From: Bryum argenteum
Lineage: Eukaryota > Streptophyta > Bryopsida > Bryales > Bryaceae
Direction of reading: 5' to 3'
Assembly (NCBI GenBank): GCA_037043015.1
Contig: CM073330.1
Span: 5,729,263 to 5,793,262 of the forward strand
DNA: 64,000 nucleotides
Below the pieces are notes generated by a model. The model did no database searches. It was not told the DNA's origin and was given only the letters and a program-made list of their open reading frames with translations. The translations under genes were made by a program, and so were the position numbers. Positions within the stretch are counted from its first letter, which is position 1, and every line of letters begins with the position of its first letter. Below are positions 10,987 through 24,135 of the stretch, in pieces.

Positions 10987-11055
10987 CCTTACATGCCCAA
11001 CCATGCCCGAGGGGCTTGGTTTTCAGAGTATTTTTGAAAGTTGGGCATTTAAGGG
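10987..11055. mobile_element. 69 bp TTAA-flanked stem-loop element
   Basis: TTAA at 10983-10986 and 11056-11059 flank inverted ends. The left is CCTTACATGCCCAAC and the right is GTTGGGCATTTAAGGG. This is a near-palindromic miniature with the same TTAA/CCC-type ends as the larger piggyBac-like elements here. Confidence 0.5.
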
Positions 11056-11071
11056 TTAAGCTTAGGGCGTC

Positions 11072-11395
11072 GCCAGACTAGAGGAAAGGCAGTGAGTTGG
11101 CAGCGAGTTGATTGGTCCAAATGAGCAAGTGGTTGCCACACTAGAGGAAGTATGGGGAGTGGCAACAATGACATGGATTAACTTTTTAGCTTTGGATTTT
11201 GCTTTGGATATTGCTTTGGAATCTACATGGCAATAAAGTAGAGTGACATGGCACAATAAATGTAGTTCAAAACTACCGGGCACTAGTGCCTGGAAATCCA
11301 CAATACAAGGAGAAAAACAAGGAAAAGAAGACTTTTTGAGCCACGTTGGAGGAAGTTGGAGGAAGTGCTGAAACTTCCTCTGCCTCTAGTCTGGC
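11072..11395. mobile_element. 324 bp inverted-repeat element
   Basis: The left end GCCAGACTAGAGG is repeated inverted at the right end (CCTCTAGTCTGGC, ending 11395). Related words (CACACTAGAGGAAG) occur inside. No convincing target duplication is visible, so the superfamily is unassigned. Confidence 0.5.
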
Positions 11396-11456
11396 AAGGC
11401 TCTTATTGAGGTCTGGCTGCACAACAGTTCGCCTTGCTTTCTCGATTCAATTTGAA

Positions 11457-11526
11457 GGATCTTCGTGGACGATCTTGTATTCTTTTCTAAAGGATCTTCG
11501 TGGAGGATCTTGTATTCTTTTCTAGA
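11457..11526. repeat. 35 bp tandem duplication
   Basis: Two adjacent copies of AGGATCTTCGTGGA[C/G]GATCTTGTATTCTTTTCTA. Confidence 0.85.
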
Positions 11527-13462
11527 GGGTCTTGAATTTTGAATTTCGAGCCTTACTGGCACTAATTTTTTGGCTAGCCTTGTTTGACCGTTTCTAGCAT
11601 ACAAAGATCTTCGATGGTTCGACAAGAACGTTCCACTCACATGTTGTGAAAATTTCAAAGCTCTCACGCTCTATTTTGTGTCTCTGCCTTACTTGTACAT
11701 GTTTTGCATCATTTTTTTTTATTCTTTTTCAGTCTTAAATTGTCTTGAGCTATGGTGCTTAAATTTTACACATGTAAGCACAAAATCTAAGCGAACGATT
11801 GTTTTGGCTATCAAGCGTGCAAGGGCAGGCTTTCGGGGTGCTTCATCGTGGCGATACAACCTTTCTTGAGGTTATTATTAGGGAGGGTTTACACTTAGAG
11901 CTTGAGGCCATTTTTGGGGCTTGGGCCATGAAATAGCGCTCCCTCATTGGTTTAGGAGGTAAAGGCCTCCCTATTGGGTATACACTAAGAGTTGGGGGTC
12001 AATAATATCCTAATATTTTTGTTTTCCACATATCTTGTTTCATGTTATCATTTAGTGTATTTTGACATGGCCCCAAGCCAAGGAAAATGAAGCACCATTT
12101 TGGTGGGTTCGTTTTTACTTCTTGGGGGTCATGTCACGACAATAAGCGCACTTGAGGCACTTTCATATTCATGGCCCTAAGAATTCATGCGCATGTCACA
12201 TGGGATGGATTGGCCTTCTATCTCCATTGGCCCTTGTTTGAGTGTAAACCCACCCTTATTCAACTTCGGAGACCAAAGAGTTTCAGGGTGGAAATGAGTC
12301 AAGCATTGAACCTGCCAAAAGCCATTAATTTGGAGAGTGGTTCTTTTACCTCCCCTAAGTGGCTTCTTGGGTACACCCAATACTATGAGGTTTTTGAATC
12401 TACAACATTGTTGAGTGAACGAAGCCGTGCGAAGCACTATATTGAAATGAGGGTGTGAACCCGTGACCAGGCACCCCCCCCCCCCCATTTGCATGCAAAG
12501 CTTCATATTTTAAGATGTGGAGATTGGTGAGAAGTGGCGGTGAGGTTGCTTGGGTGTAAAGGGTTGCTTTTGAAAAATTTGGGGTCAAGGGTCTTCTAAA
12601 AGTGAAAGCTACCATAGAGGCAACTTATGTTTAAGAAGTGGAATTTGATTTTTTTTGGATATTATTATATGTAGAATGCTATGAAAATATGTCCTTACGA
12701 AAACTGTTCCGAGTTAATAGTTAAATGTTACAGATGAGGCTATTATAAATGGAACTCATTGTATTTGTAATTATTAACATATGACTTTGAGGTAGCACTA
12801 GCACTAAGAGTGTAATCTTGGAGTTAATTGATTATTAAATAGCACTCAGAGTTGTGGTTGGACTACATCGGTCAATGAAAATAGAAGAGTAAAAACAACC
12901 TGTTAGCTCTAGTTATTATGATAACTGTTAAGCTTATCAATCATGTATTCACATTCAAGAACGGCATTCTTAGCAGCAAGAAGTAGTCAAATGTGTCATC
13001 AAGATTGAGGTTTGAAAAGCTTTCCTTCATTTTCATGTCTAACATCCATTTGACAATATGTATTTTTAGGCTAAAAACAAGCAAGGACATCTAGAGGTAA
13101 ACAAAGAGAAACTCAAAGTGCAATCATTAAAAATTCTACAAAAGGCAATTACTTTACATAATCATTATGCATATTTAAAGCTATTCCTGACTATCTCTAA
13201 TTTTGTTACACTTTGTAAAAATAAAAATCAAAAGTGTGAAAAACCGTGTTAGTTCATATAGGCACATCCCGCATTATTGAAGTATCAACCTTGGGAGCTA
13301 TCCCTAGTGCAACCATGTTCACTTGGTGTTTATTCTTCACCCGTTTTGAACAAGTATCCTCGTGGTAATCATGACAACACTCGAGGTAGCATGCTTGTGG
13401 GATTCGCGAGTCTCATGCCCTGGATGTGTATCAATATTTGGAACTGCTATGTACCCTTCACC
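11527..13462. other. Intergenic DNA with a poly-C tract
   Basis: No gene supported. A run of about 14 C lies near 12472-12486. The frame at 12171-12458 has no recognisable domain and biased composition, and I do not call it. Confidence 0.35.
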
Positions 13463-13466
13463 TTAA

Positions 13467-13725
13467 CCCCTAACTCTCCTTAAAACCCGAAACGGGTTTT
13501 GGAGGTTCCCGCAGGAGAAAAACTCACCCAACTTTGACCATTGTAATCTCACAAATGAAGAAGAATGAACGGTTCAAATTTGATATGTGAGAAGAATGTC
13601 AAGTGAACTTTGAGATCTTACGGTTGAATCTTTTAAATAATGCTAAGATTGAGATTTTTGAGCTTAATCTAAAGGAAGGTCAAATTTTGTGATTTAGACC
13701 GTTTTGCAACAAGGAGAGTTAGGGG
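13467..13725. mobile_element. 259 bp TTAA-flanked miniature element, copy 2
   Basis: TTAA at 13463-13466 and again at 13726-13729 flanks perfect inverted ends: CCCCTAACTCTCCTT on the left and AAGGAGAGTTAGGGG on the right. The body carries CCAACTTTGACCATTGTAATC and CGGTTCAAATTTGA, shared with the copy at 2322-2581. Exact TTAA duplication plus CCC-type ends is the hallmark of piggyBac-group transposition. It is non-coding. Confidence 0.85.
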
Positions 13726-14316
13726 TTAATAGCGGAGCTTGACACATGTTCAAATCTTGTAGTGGTGAATTTCTCTCGATTTTACACACTTTATTCATTT
13801 TTGTGAATCTAAAATTGTAATTTGGTTACCAAAAAATTGAATCTTAAACCCTCATGGCTCGGCAATAAAAATATGCAATAAATTATTCATAAAGATTGAG
13901 TGTGTGTTACTAGGTTTTACAATGAAAAACAAATATTTGAAAAAATATTTGCTTGATGTGCAAATTTACAAGTAATAAAACTTTTATGATTTCAATTATT
14001 TTAGTTTATTCCATATTAATCTCTTGAAAATATGCAAGAAATATGCATCATGATGACCATATACAACATATCTACAACCGATGGGGTTTAGACTGTCTCA
14101 TTAGACAACATGTTAAATTTTGAATGTTTTGTCGTACACTATAAATTTGATTCGTTTCATTCAATGTCAACATTCCAATTAATAAGAATACCGAGATAGT
14201 ACTTGTACAATGTAAATTTTCAAATTGTAGAAAAATTCCTAATATTTTATATACGGTTTAAATAAGCCCTACTAGACCATTGGCAACAAAAACTTATGAT
14301 ACACTTTGACATTGTA

Positions 14317-14420
14317 GGAACATGTCATTTTAAACAACTTTTGAGATTTTATTTTTTTTGTAGCTTCTAGGAACATGTCATTCTAAACAACTTTTGAGAT
14401 TTTATTTTTGTTGTAGCTAA
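14317..14420. repeat. ~53 bp tandem duplication
   Basis: Two copies contain GGAACATGTCATT[T/C]TAAACA followed by ACTTTTGAGATTTTATTTTT and TTGTAGCT. They directly precede the SINE-like head. Confidence 0.85.
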
Positions 14421-14431
14421 TTTACAGGCAC

Positions 14432-14600
14432 CACAAGCCTTGGCTTGGTGGTTGGGGCACATGGCCCCCAACGGTCATGGGTTCTATTCCCCATGCCGGC
14501 GTGGTGCTCACCACTATAGTCTACCCAACTATTGTGGGGGTCCTTGGACCTTGTTGTTTGGGTACCTCAAAGCCCTTTGGGGGGATACTATGTCAAGTAT
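14432..14600 (+). mobile_element. tRNA-derived SINE-like retroposon head
   Basis: TGGCTTGGTGGTT at about 14440 matches a Pol III A box. GGGTTCTATTCCCC about 40 bases later matches a B box (GGTTC-x-A-x-TCC). The sequence cannot fold as a full tRNA with a proper anticodon arm and acceptor stem. The following ~100 bases are a unique body. I could not fix the 3' tail or target duplication. Confidence 0.6.
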
Positions 14601-15724
14601 CTTCAAGATTCTAGTAACTAGCTAGATATTTCAATAACATTAAGAAGCAACTATATGGAATTCACTCTATGTCAAAAATTCACTCAACTATAGAAAGTTT
14701 AACTCACTACTTGTTTACTCCTACCCATGTTGCATGCAAATTCCTCCTTAGCTCTTAAAACTTACATACTAGCTCTGCTTGATCAACCTAAGAAGGTTTA
14801 GTGAGAAGCATGTATATACCCTGTAATAGTTGAAGGTGAATCTATTATTAATGGTAAGCCATTAATTTTCAAAGTTAAAGTTAATCCTATTATTCTACCA
14901 GATGATCAAATAATGATCAAATACCTTTTACTCATACTAACTATCACTTACTGAAATAATTTACTCTTACGAAAGCTACTTATGAAATCTTTTATAATCC
15001 TTACCTAAAAGTCATAATCTCGTGCTTTAACGGTTAGTTATTTTATCATTAAAATAATAACATTCAACTACCGAGACTAATCACCAATTATTACTTTAAG
15101 TTCTACTACCGAGACCTGTGCCTTATTTATATATAAGGGCAGACCATAATGTTATCTTCAAAGCTTTCTTGTAAGGTTTCATTTTGAATCAAGTATTTGG
15201 TAAGATCCTTCGTAAATGCTTTTGTGATTTGATTATATGTCTTGAAATATGATCAACATAGTTCATATACGCATTCTTTTATCTTCATACTTTTCATCAA
15301 GACATATATATATATTTAGAGTAATATAAGAACATGCGTGTGCTTGAGTTCAGAACTTTAGGAGTATCCTATATTCAATCTTAACATTTTGGTACTTGTC
15401 CAATATTATTATGGTAGAATGTTTAGAAAAAATTCATTGTTGAAAAGAATGGAATTTGTGTCAACTAAAAATAGTGATTAACATAGCTCTTTGTATACTA
15501 GCATAATGGAACATTCTCGTAGTGTATTATGATACATTGCAAGTAAGTATGATGGATGTTATAATGCATATGAAGAAAATAGTTTCATGTTTGTTACCCC
15601 GTCATGATAATTCATATTTATTTGGTTTGTGTAGATTATAAGCAGAAGGTTTATTGTACACACGAGCACTCAAAACAACTCAAAGAGTCATATCCAACTT
15701 GGATTGTACAATTACCTCAAAATC
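14601..15724. other. AT-rich upstream region of the RING gene
   Basis: No coding frame is supported. A short (TA) run lies near 15305-15315. Regulatory sites cannot be assigned. Confidence 0.3.
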
Positions 15725-16402
15725 ATGGATGGAATAAGCAGGACTTCAGCTCAAGCCATTTCAAAGCTAATGTGCATCATGTGCAATTTGGAGGCCGTAG
15801 TTACTCCAGTTGTGACTACATGCGGTCACTTGTATTGTGGGCCTTGTTTGAGCAAGTGGCTTGAAGATCAACAAAACAAGCATTGCTACAAGTGCGACTC
15901 TTCTTTGATGCAAGATACCAACTTCATCAAAGTCTATGGTGGTAACCAAGGAGATTGTGAAGGTAACAATGACAAATCAAAGTATGTCTTGGAATGCGGA
16001 ATATGCTTGGAGCCTCCACCCTCTTCAACCGCAATAGTGACTTCTTGCGGTCATATTTTTTGTTGGCCTTGCTTGTATCAGTGGTTTTATCTTAATTATC
16101 GAGCATGTCCGGTTTGCAAAAACATCTTGATGATCAATACCAATGTCATTCCTATTTTTGGCATTGACAAAGTACATCATGAAGATTCTCATACAACAAG
16201 CAATATTAACCAAGGTATTGAGCCACAGTCGCATGGAATCATCATTCCACGTCGCCTGGGTCTTCCAAAGGATATATCACTTTTGAGCTTACGGACATAT
16301 CCGACATATCCGACAAATGACGAGAGTACAATTGAGCTTACTAGGTTCGAGAGATTATTGCATAGGATTTTGTTTAGAAGTTTTGATGATACCCGCCAGT
16401 AA
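15725..16402 (+). CDS. Protein with two tandem RMA-like RING-finger domains
   Basis: Starting at the first in-frame ATG (15725) this gives 225 aa without introns. RING 1 spans residues 17-57: C17-x2-C20, C33-x-H35, C38-x2-C41, C54-x2-C57. RING 2 spans 91-131: C91-x2-C94, C108-x-H110, C113-x2-C116, C128-x2-C131. Both follow the C3HC4 pattern for two zinc ions. Each is followed by a V-x-V/I-x-Y/F-G stretch (VYGG near 70, PIFG near 146), which resembles the segment after the RING in plant RMA / animal RNF5 ubiquitin ligases. Those proteins have one RING and a C-terminal membrane anchor; here the RING is doubled and I see no hydrophobic C-terminal helix. RING 1 has Tyr-Lys between its last cysteine pair where ligases normally have Pro, so it may bind an E2 poorly. 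Likely an E3 ubiquitin ligase or a decayed relative; the substrate is unknown. It stands alone among repeats. Confidence 0.7.
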   Translation: MDGISRTSAQAISKLMCIMCNLEAVVTPVVTTCGHLYCGPCLSKWLEDQQNKHCYKCDSSLMQDTNFIKVYGGNQGDCEGNNDKSKYVLECGICLEPPPSSTAIVTSCGHIFCWPCLYQWFYLNYRACPVCKNILMINTNVIPIFGIDKVHHEDSHTTSNINQGIEPQSHGIIIPRRLGLPKDISLLSLRTYPTYPTNDESTIELTRFERLLHRILFRSFDDTRQ

Positions 16403-16445
16403 GGTTTTAAGGAAAGCATATTTTCAACAAGAGTTGGTGGTGGGT

Positions 16446-17390
16446 TGGTGCCCTGTAGTTGACTAGCCCCAAAACTATCAAAAAGTCTCTAAATTACCAA
16501 AACTACTATCTTTTGATTAAAGGTGAAAATTTCAAATTTTCATGTACTTTTGAGTATGTTTTGAGTATGTAACTGTAGGATCTAGTACCTAAATTGTATG
16601 TGTACATGTATTTTAAATCTTAGATTCAAATTCTTTACCAATTGTGATACCTAAATTGTATGTGTACATGTATTTTAAATCTTAGATTCAAATTCTTTAC
16701 CAATTGTGAGATCGTAATGTTCAAAGTTGGAGAGGAAGTTTTTTTCCCTCGTTGTAGAAAGAGTAACATCAAAGTTGGAGGGAGTTCTTTTCCTTCGTTG
16801 TAGAAAGAGCAAAGTTTTTTATGGCCAAAAGAACCTCTTTTGGTAGAAAATTTCACGTGTGGCTCTTCAAATTCTTGTTCCTAGGTGAGTTAAGAACAAG
16901 TCAATACAATTTTTACCCTCATGCAACCTATAAAACCTATAAAAGAAATGCTTGATTATTCAAAAAGATGAAATTCAACTCCAAAGGCAGATCTTTGACA
17001 ATAAAAATGGAATGGGAGGAATAATTGAATTGAAAATCAGAACGATGAGATCATGCTTCAAAACATGTTTTACATGTAAAAAAAAAAAAACTCGATTAAA
17101 AAAAAGTAAACGCTCATTTTTTGATGAATTTTTAAAGATTCTGAAATTTAAATAATGTTGGGCAAATTTTAAGGATAAACGAGCATATACCACAACTTGG
17201 GGGTTTTGGGCAAATATTGAATAGTGTTTTCAAACTTTGACCGTGATTATCTCTTAAAGTATTTTGATGCTCGAAAGAACTTTTCGAAAACGAATGGAAA
17301 AAATATCCAACTTGCAAAAGGTTTCAACTTCATGCAAATTGAGACCAAACCCTAATCAACCAGAATATGGGCCTCAGCCTCAATCTCCAA
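16446..17390 (+). repeat. Dispersed ~0.9 kb repeat, copy A
   Basis: Starts TGACTAGCCCCAAAACTATC and includes the shared words ACCAATTGTGAGATCGTAATG, TTCAAAGTTGGAG, ATGCAACCTATAAAACC, TTTGACAATAAAAATGGAA and GGTTTCAACTT. The same order occurs at 30070-30560 and 35850-36656, and reversed at 20900-21360. Two local tandem duplications are present: a 61-base unit at 16587-16708 and a ~60-base unit containing AAAGTTGGAG and CGTTGTAGAAAGAG at 16725-16810. Confidence 0.75.
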
Positions 17391-18297
17391 TCTAGTAGTC
17401 TTTTTCAACAAGCATAAATGCCATGAAGTACTCCCTCATGAACAAGACTGTGAAACATGTCTTTCTATTCACCTTGTATTTACAAGAGCAGGCCCATAAT
17501 GTGCTTCTACATCTCCACACATACTTTCTAGCTGCAATATATTAATGTTTATATTTCTCATTACAGACTCTCCTGCAACATTCAGTCATACCAATCATCA
17601 GTATTATGAATAAGCATCACCACCAAGGAAGACAACATCACACTCACTCACTGAGGCACTCTCTTCATTGATGTCACACACCCTACCGTTCACTTCCATT
17701 CTCAAATGCAAGTTTATATTGCTACGAATTTCAAGTCAAAGATCACCAATCTATACAAACTCTAGTCTAGACTATGATAATGGCATATTGGTATACTGTA
17801 CGCTGTGCAAATTACAGGACAACTAACCTCTGTGCTCTGTGTCATGCGAAAGAGAGACTTGACTCAGCTCTTTCTTCAGTTTATCTCGCGTATGCATTCT
17901 GACCGATCCTTGAACCCTCGAAATCCTCAGGTTAGGTGTGTTTTCGTTGCATAAGCACCGAACCGTTTCGCCTCTGGATTACGAAACAAACTTTCTGTAC
18001 ATTGTAAAGTGCTCCAATATCGAATGCCATAGACTGAGGTTCTTTAGGCACCGTATATCATTTCTTGATCCAGCATTGTATTCATCATCCCTGACACAAA
18101 CAATCCATGATGTGCTTCTTGTCATCTGCAAATTTGCCACTCCCGAAAAATGTTTCGGACAGACCATGAAGTCGGATATCCTTTCAATGCATTATGTGGG
18201 GATGTTTGATCGGCTGCAAGTTCTGCAACGGTTGAATCATCCTACAAACAACTCGGAATACCCCAAGTTGCAGAGCAAATCCCTTGTTTAATGAATG
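17391..18297. other. Downstream region of the ProRS gene
   Basis: The portion next to 18297 is probably the 3' untranslated region of the minus-strand ProRS. The plus-strand frame at 17938-18291 shows no known domain and is not called. Confidence 0.35.
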
Positions 18298-20359
<2,062 letters not shown>

Positions 20360-20880
20360 TGTGCGCCCGAAATGAATCCTCTTTGCTATCTGCAGAAGGT
20401 CCTTCCCATTGTTCACGCAGAGAAGATTTATGCTGCAAAATTGAAGAGTAAACCCCTGTAAAACCCTAGAAGCTACTGATCAGAGTGCCGTAACGAGCAC
20501 TATGAATTTGTGAGAAATTTCTCCTGAACCCTGAAGAGAAGCGAAACGTGGATTGGAGAAGTGATGGTGGAAGAAAATTCCTAACGAACGGAACCCAATC
20601 CGGAACCCAATCCAAAACCCATGCTCGTCGAGAGAAACAGAGCAAAAGCTTGATCGGGCGACTTGGGGTCGCTCGGAGATGTTTTGCTGACTGAGGGATT
20701 TCACTTCCTACCGAAAGTCGGTGCCCCCTTTCACGAATTACAGGGGCTAGAAGAGATTGGTTTGAAGCATCAAAATCTGCCCAAAATCAATTAGATTGCA
20801 GAAACTTCAGTAATTCACCAAAAATTGAGGTTTTACTTTTTACCAAGTATTGGTTTCTGAGCATGAAGAAGAGGTGTCAA
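20360..20880 (-). promoter_or_regulatory. 5' untranslated region and promoter of ProRS
   Basis: Intergenic sequence upstream of the ProRS start. It contains an out-of-frame ATG (about 20408 on the minus strand) before the main start, which could act as a small upstream frame. No clear TATA box. Confidence 0.35.
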
Positions 20881-20899
20881 GGCATAATCTCTTCGTTCG

Positions 20900-21360
20900 G
20901 ATGTCCACTCCAATTCTTTTCACATGTCTTTTTTATTGTTAAGCATCCGCCTTTGTAGTTGAATTACAGCATACCTTCATGTGAATAATCAAGCATTTCT
21001 TTAGGTTTAATAGGTCGTAAGAGGATTTGAAGTGCATAAACATGTTTCTAACTCACCTAGGAAGACAAATGTGAAGAGCCTCATGTCTGATTTTCCACCA
21101 AAAATGAATTTTTTGGCCCATGAATATCTAGTTACCCTTTCTACAACATGGGAAAAAAACTTCTTCTCCAACTTTGAACATTATGATCTCGCAATTGGGA
21201 AGGAATTTGAATATGAGATTTGGTATACACATACACGATAAGTAATGCATCCACTGTTACATACCTAAAATAACGTAATATTTTGAAAACTTTCACCTTG
21301 CATCAAAAGAGGGTAGTAATTTCCAGTTCTAGGACATTCTGGTAGTTTTGACGATAGTCC
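20900..21360 (-). repeat. Dispersed ~0.9 kb repeat, partial reversed copy B
   Basis: The reverse complement carries GAAATGCTTGATTATTCACA, TGAAATTCAACTACAAAGGCGG and AATTGCGAGATCATAATGTTC, then AAAGTTGGAGAAGAAGTTT, in the same order as copy A at 16446-17390. A TTAACCCCTAGACG end follows at about 21416 and a TTAACCCCTAAACGCCC end at about 21548, so other TTAA-type elements lie next to it. Confidence 0.65.
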
Positions 21361-22649
21361 ATTTTATTGTTAATATCAATATAAAAAAATGTAAACTTTC
21401 ACTATACTTAACTCTTAACCCCTAGACGTCCTTGGAGGTATGATTAGCCATGAACTCATTTTCAAAATAAAGTGTCGTAGATGAAAAGAAAGATTAGCTA
21501 TTCATATCTCAATCGTACAAACTTGTAATAGGCTTGTCATAAATCTTAACCCCTAAACGCCCGAGCCTATTTTTAGCAGAAAAGCACATTTCCATAGAAA
21601 TCGTCATATATGAAAATCAAGAGAAGCTATTAAGATCTCAACCTTACAAACTTGTAATAGACTTATCGAAGATCATGTGGACCAAAATTTGAATCATGGG
21701 GCCTTATAGATCGGGAGATCGTAACATATTAACCCCTAAAGCTCCAAGAAAGCCGAAATGGCTTTTTGCATTTCTGGTCAGCCTAGATGAAGGGGTAAAT
21801 TTAAGTATTTGGGGCTGTAATTTGAGGTGGACATGTGCTATACTACAAGGTATGTGTGGTAAAAATTACAAAGTCATAGGACCATTTTAGAATTTTATTT
21901 TACAAATTTTTGTTTTCAACCCCAAATGGGTCAGTGCGGGCTGGGTTTAGCACCAATAAGGTTGCAGCTTGAAAACGGGGCAGCGACCTCGGTCTGCCTC
22001 AGAAACTTTGGGGGGGCAGAGGGTCGAGAGGGGCTCTTGGGCCGCCGGTGCTTGCTAAATTCAGAATTCTGACAATAAGCCTGATTGTGCCTTGAAGATT
22101 AGGAGCCGCCACTAGTAAATGTGAGCAAGGAGGCGGCATCTACCATGTAAGAATTTGAATTTCAAACTTTGGATTTGATGAGCAAGCGGCGGTTACATTT
22201 ACAGTGTTCTTCAAGCTTTCACAACTTGAACCTCATCAGCTACTCGATACTACAAATTTCGCAAATTATCCCAATGGAGGGTTCTGTGAATACACCTCAC
22301 TTGCCTCAGCTCCCATGTCTGTCACAACTCGACATTCTCATAGAACTACATCGCAAGAAGAGAACTACAGCACATGAGTGCAGAGCTGCAAAGCCGATAG
22401 TGAGTCCTGCAAAACTCCAAGGAAGTACCAGCGAAGAGGCCGACGGTGGCGACAAGGCTGCTACAGCGGCGCTGGAAGCGCAATGAGATAGTCGCGAGAA
22501 GGTCGCTATAAAGCCGTTTGTTTCACCGCAGTCTTCCGACCAAGAGAGAAGGCCGACGGAGAGAGCGACTTTTACCGGACGTTTGAACTGAGCCTCTTGA
22601 ACGAGGCGAGTGCTCCAACGACGCCGGCTGGGGCGGAGAGCCAGTAAAC

Positions 22650-23333
22650 GTGGTTGGCTGGGATGACTGCGAGGTAGCCAAATCGCATCAGTGGAGGCAT
22701 GATTGTGATGAGTTGCGGTCTTTGACCAGAGGAGAGCTGATCACCGGGTCTTCTAGGGAGGCGCAGCGTCGTTCACGTCGGCATCGCCTGCTGTCGCAGG
22801 AGCTGATCATCGGGTCTGCCAGGGGGGCACAACATCGCTCAAGTCGGCGTCGCCTGCTGTCGCCGGAACCAATCACCGGGTCTGCCAGGGAGCCGCAGGG
22901 TCTCGCAAGTCGGCGTGGTCTGCTGTCGCCGGAGCTGCCTATAGAGGCCAAAGCTGCAGCTACTGTTGTACCTGCATTAGATACTGAGTTGTCTAGGATT
23001 CGTTTGCACGCTTGGGCACTGCGAAAACAATTGCATACTGAACAAGTTCGTGATCTATTATTGTTGTTAGATCCAAAGCATTTACGTAATCTAGGCTTGC
23101 GCAAGAAATGTAGAGCGTGGCCTCACTCACCACAACCTTGTAATTTCCGCCATCACTTCTACAGGCAGGCTGCACATGTTTTGGGGTGGGTAGATCAACA
23201 AATCTTTGACGAAGAATTTGTGGACATTGTTAGAAGCACTTGGCCGGATTCTCCAAATGGCACCAAAACGCAGATCTCACAAGAAGGCAAAACAGGTAAA
23301 CAAGCACTTGATCTCATAATGCTTGACTTCTAA
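22650..23333 (+). CDS. Unrecognised reading frame upstream of the piggyBac transposase
   Basis: A 227-codon frame, possibly an exon set, lies inside the probable piggyBac element. It begins with the GC-rich Arg-rich 22-residue repeats. It then has a segment with Leu-rich helices (LRKQLHTEQVRDLLLLLD), several Trp residues and a Cys/His pair region (NFRHHFYRQAAHVLGW). No start context or splice sites decide its extent. It may be a second protein of the element, the transposase N-terminus, or captured host sequence. A plus-strand frame at 23405-24034 overlaps the same GC-rich zone. Confidence 0.3.
   Translation: MVGWDDCEVAKSHQWRHDCDELRSLTRGELITGSSREAQRRSRRHRLLSQELIIGSARGAQHRSSRRRLLSPEPITGSAREPQGLASRRGLLSPELPIEAKAAATVVPALDTELSRIRLHAWALRKQLHTEQVRDLLLLLDPKHLRNLGLRKKCRAWPHSPQPCNFRHHFYRQAAHVLGWVDQQIFDEEFVDIVRSTWPDSPNGTKTQISQEGKTGKQALDLIMLDF
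22734..22931 (+). repeat. Three 66 bp tandem units (22 codons each)
   Basis: Units start at 22734, 22800 and 22866. In the frame open from 22650 to 23333 they encode E-L/P-I-x-GS-[A/S]-R-x repeats ending LLS-[Q/P]. The unit length keeps the frame. GC content is far above the flanking DNA. The frame downstream of the repeats (VPALDTELSRIRL onwards) is not a known domain. Confidence 0.75.
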
Positions 23334-24135
23334 GTCTCATGAAACACACTAAATCTTCAATATTCTGATGCAGATGGAGTTGGACGGAATACCGATACGT
23401 TGCAGTGCGAGATTGTGTGTGGAGCCCGGGCCAAGCACAGCCTCTTCCACCCCTCCATCTAGTGAAGACGACGCTCCTAATCCTCCACGTTATCCTGAAC
23501 ATGAGTTGTCTGATCTTGGTGATGGTCTTCAAACGTTTGCTCTTCCGCATAATCGAAGTAGATTTCAATATTGACTACATTACTTCTCAAGAAATTGCTA
23601 GATACTACTCAAGCTCTGAAGATCTCATTGACAACCATTCAGACAGCGAAAACGATAGGGGTGGAGGTCTCGAAGATCTACTGTGGCCGCCGGAGGTACT
23701 AATGCAGGCTCGAAATTACGGAGCGACCTCACGCAAGCGACGCGGCGATTATCGGAGGAGTTCTCCCGCACCGAACCAAAGATCACCGTCGGAGCACGCC
23801 GAGGCGCTCGGACCCTCGGGCACGCCGCCGAGAGCGATCGCCGGGGCTCTTCGACGAGATCGGAGCAGCGGTGGCGATCGCCCCATGCTGCCGGAGTCGC
23901 GGTTTTCAACGGCAGGCAAGAGGCCAACGGTGGCGCCTTATCGGCGGGGTCTGCTAGGGAGATTTTGGGCCCGGATTGGCCTGCCAGCGATGCCCCCGAC
24001 ATGCGTGGGGTTGATGACCAGATGCTGCCAGTAGACGCCGAGATGCTCGCAAGAAATCTGCAGATTTGTTTTTCAAGCGACTCGCCAACTGGGCAACTCC
24101 AGTCAGTTTGGCCAAGGAGTCAACATGATCATCAT

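Noticed and set aside
11678-11869. 63-codon frame
   Set aside because: Low complexity at its start, no splice context, no family.
12171-12458. 95-codon plus-strand frame
   Set aside because: No domain, an antisense frame equally open, and repeat-like surroundings.
14432-14510. Possible functional tRNA gene
   Set aside because: A and B boxes are present but no complete cloverleaf or anticodon loop can be drawn, so a SINE head is more likely.
17938-18291. 117-codon plus-strand frame next to the ProRS stop
   Set aside because: No recognisable domain; it overlaps the probable ProRS 3' untranslated region.
22577-22720. Minus-strand 43-codon hydrophobic frame starting MPPLMRFGYLAVIPANHVYW
   Set aside because: The GC-rich zone leaves several frames open at once, and no domain or splice context supports it.
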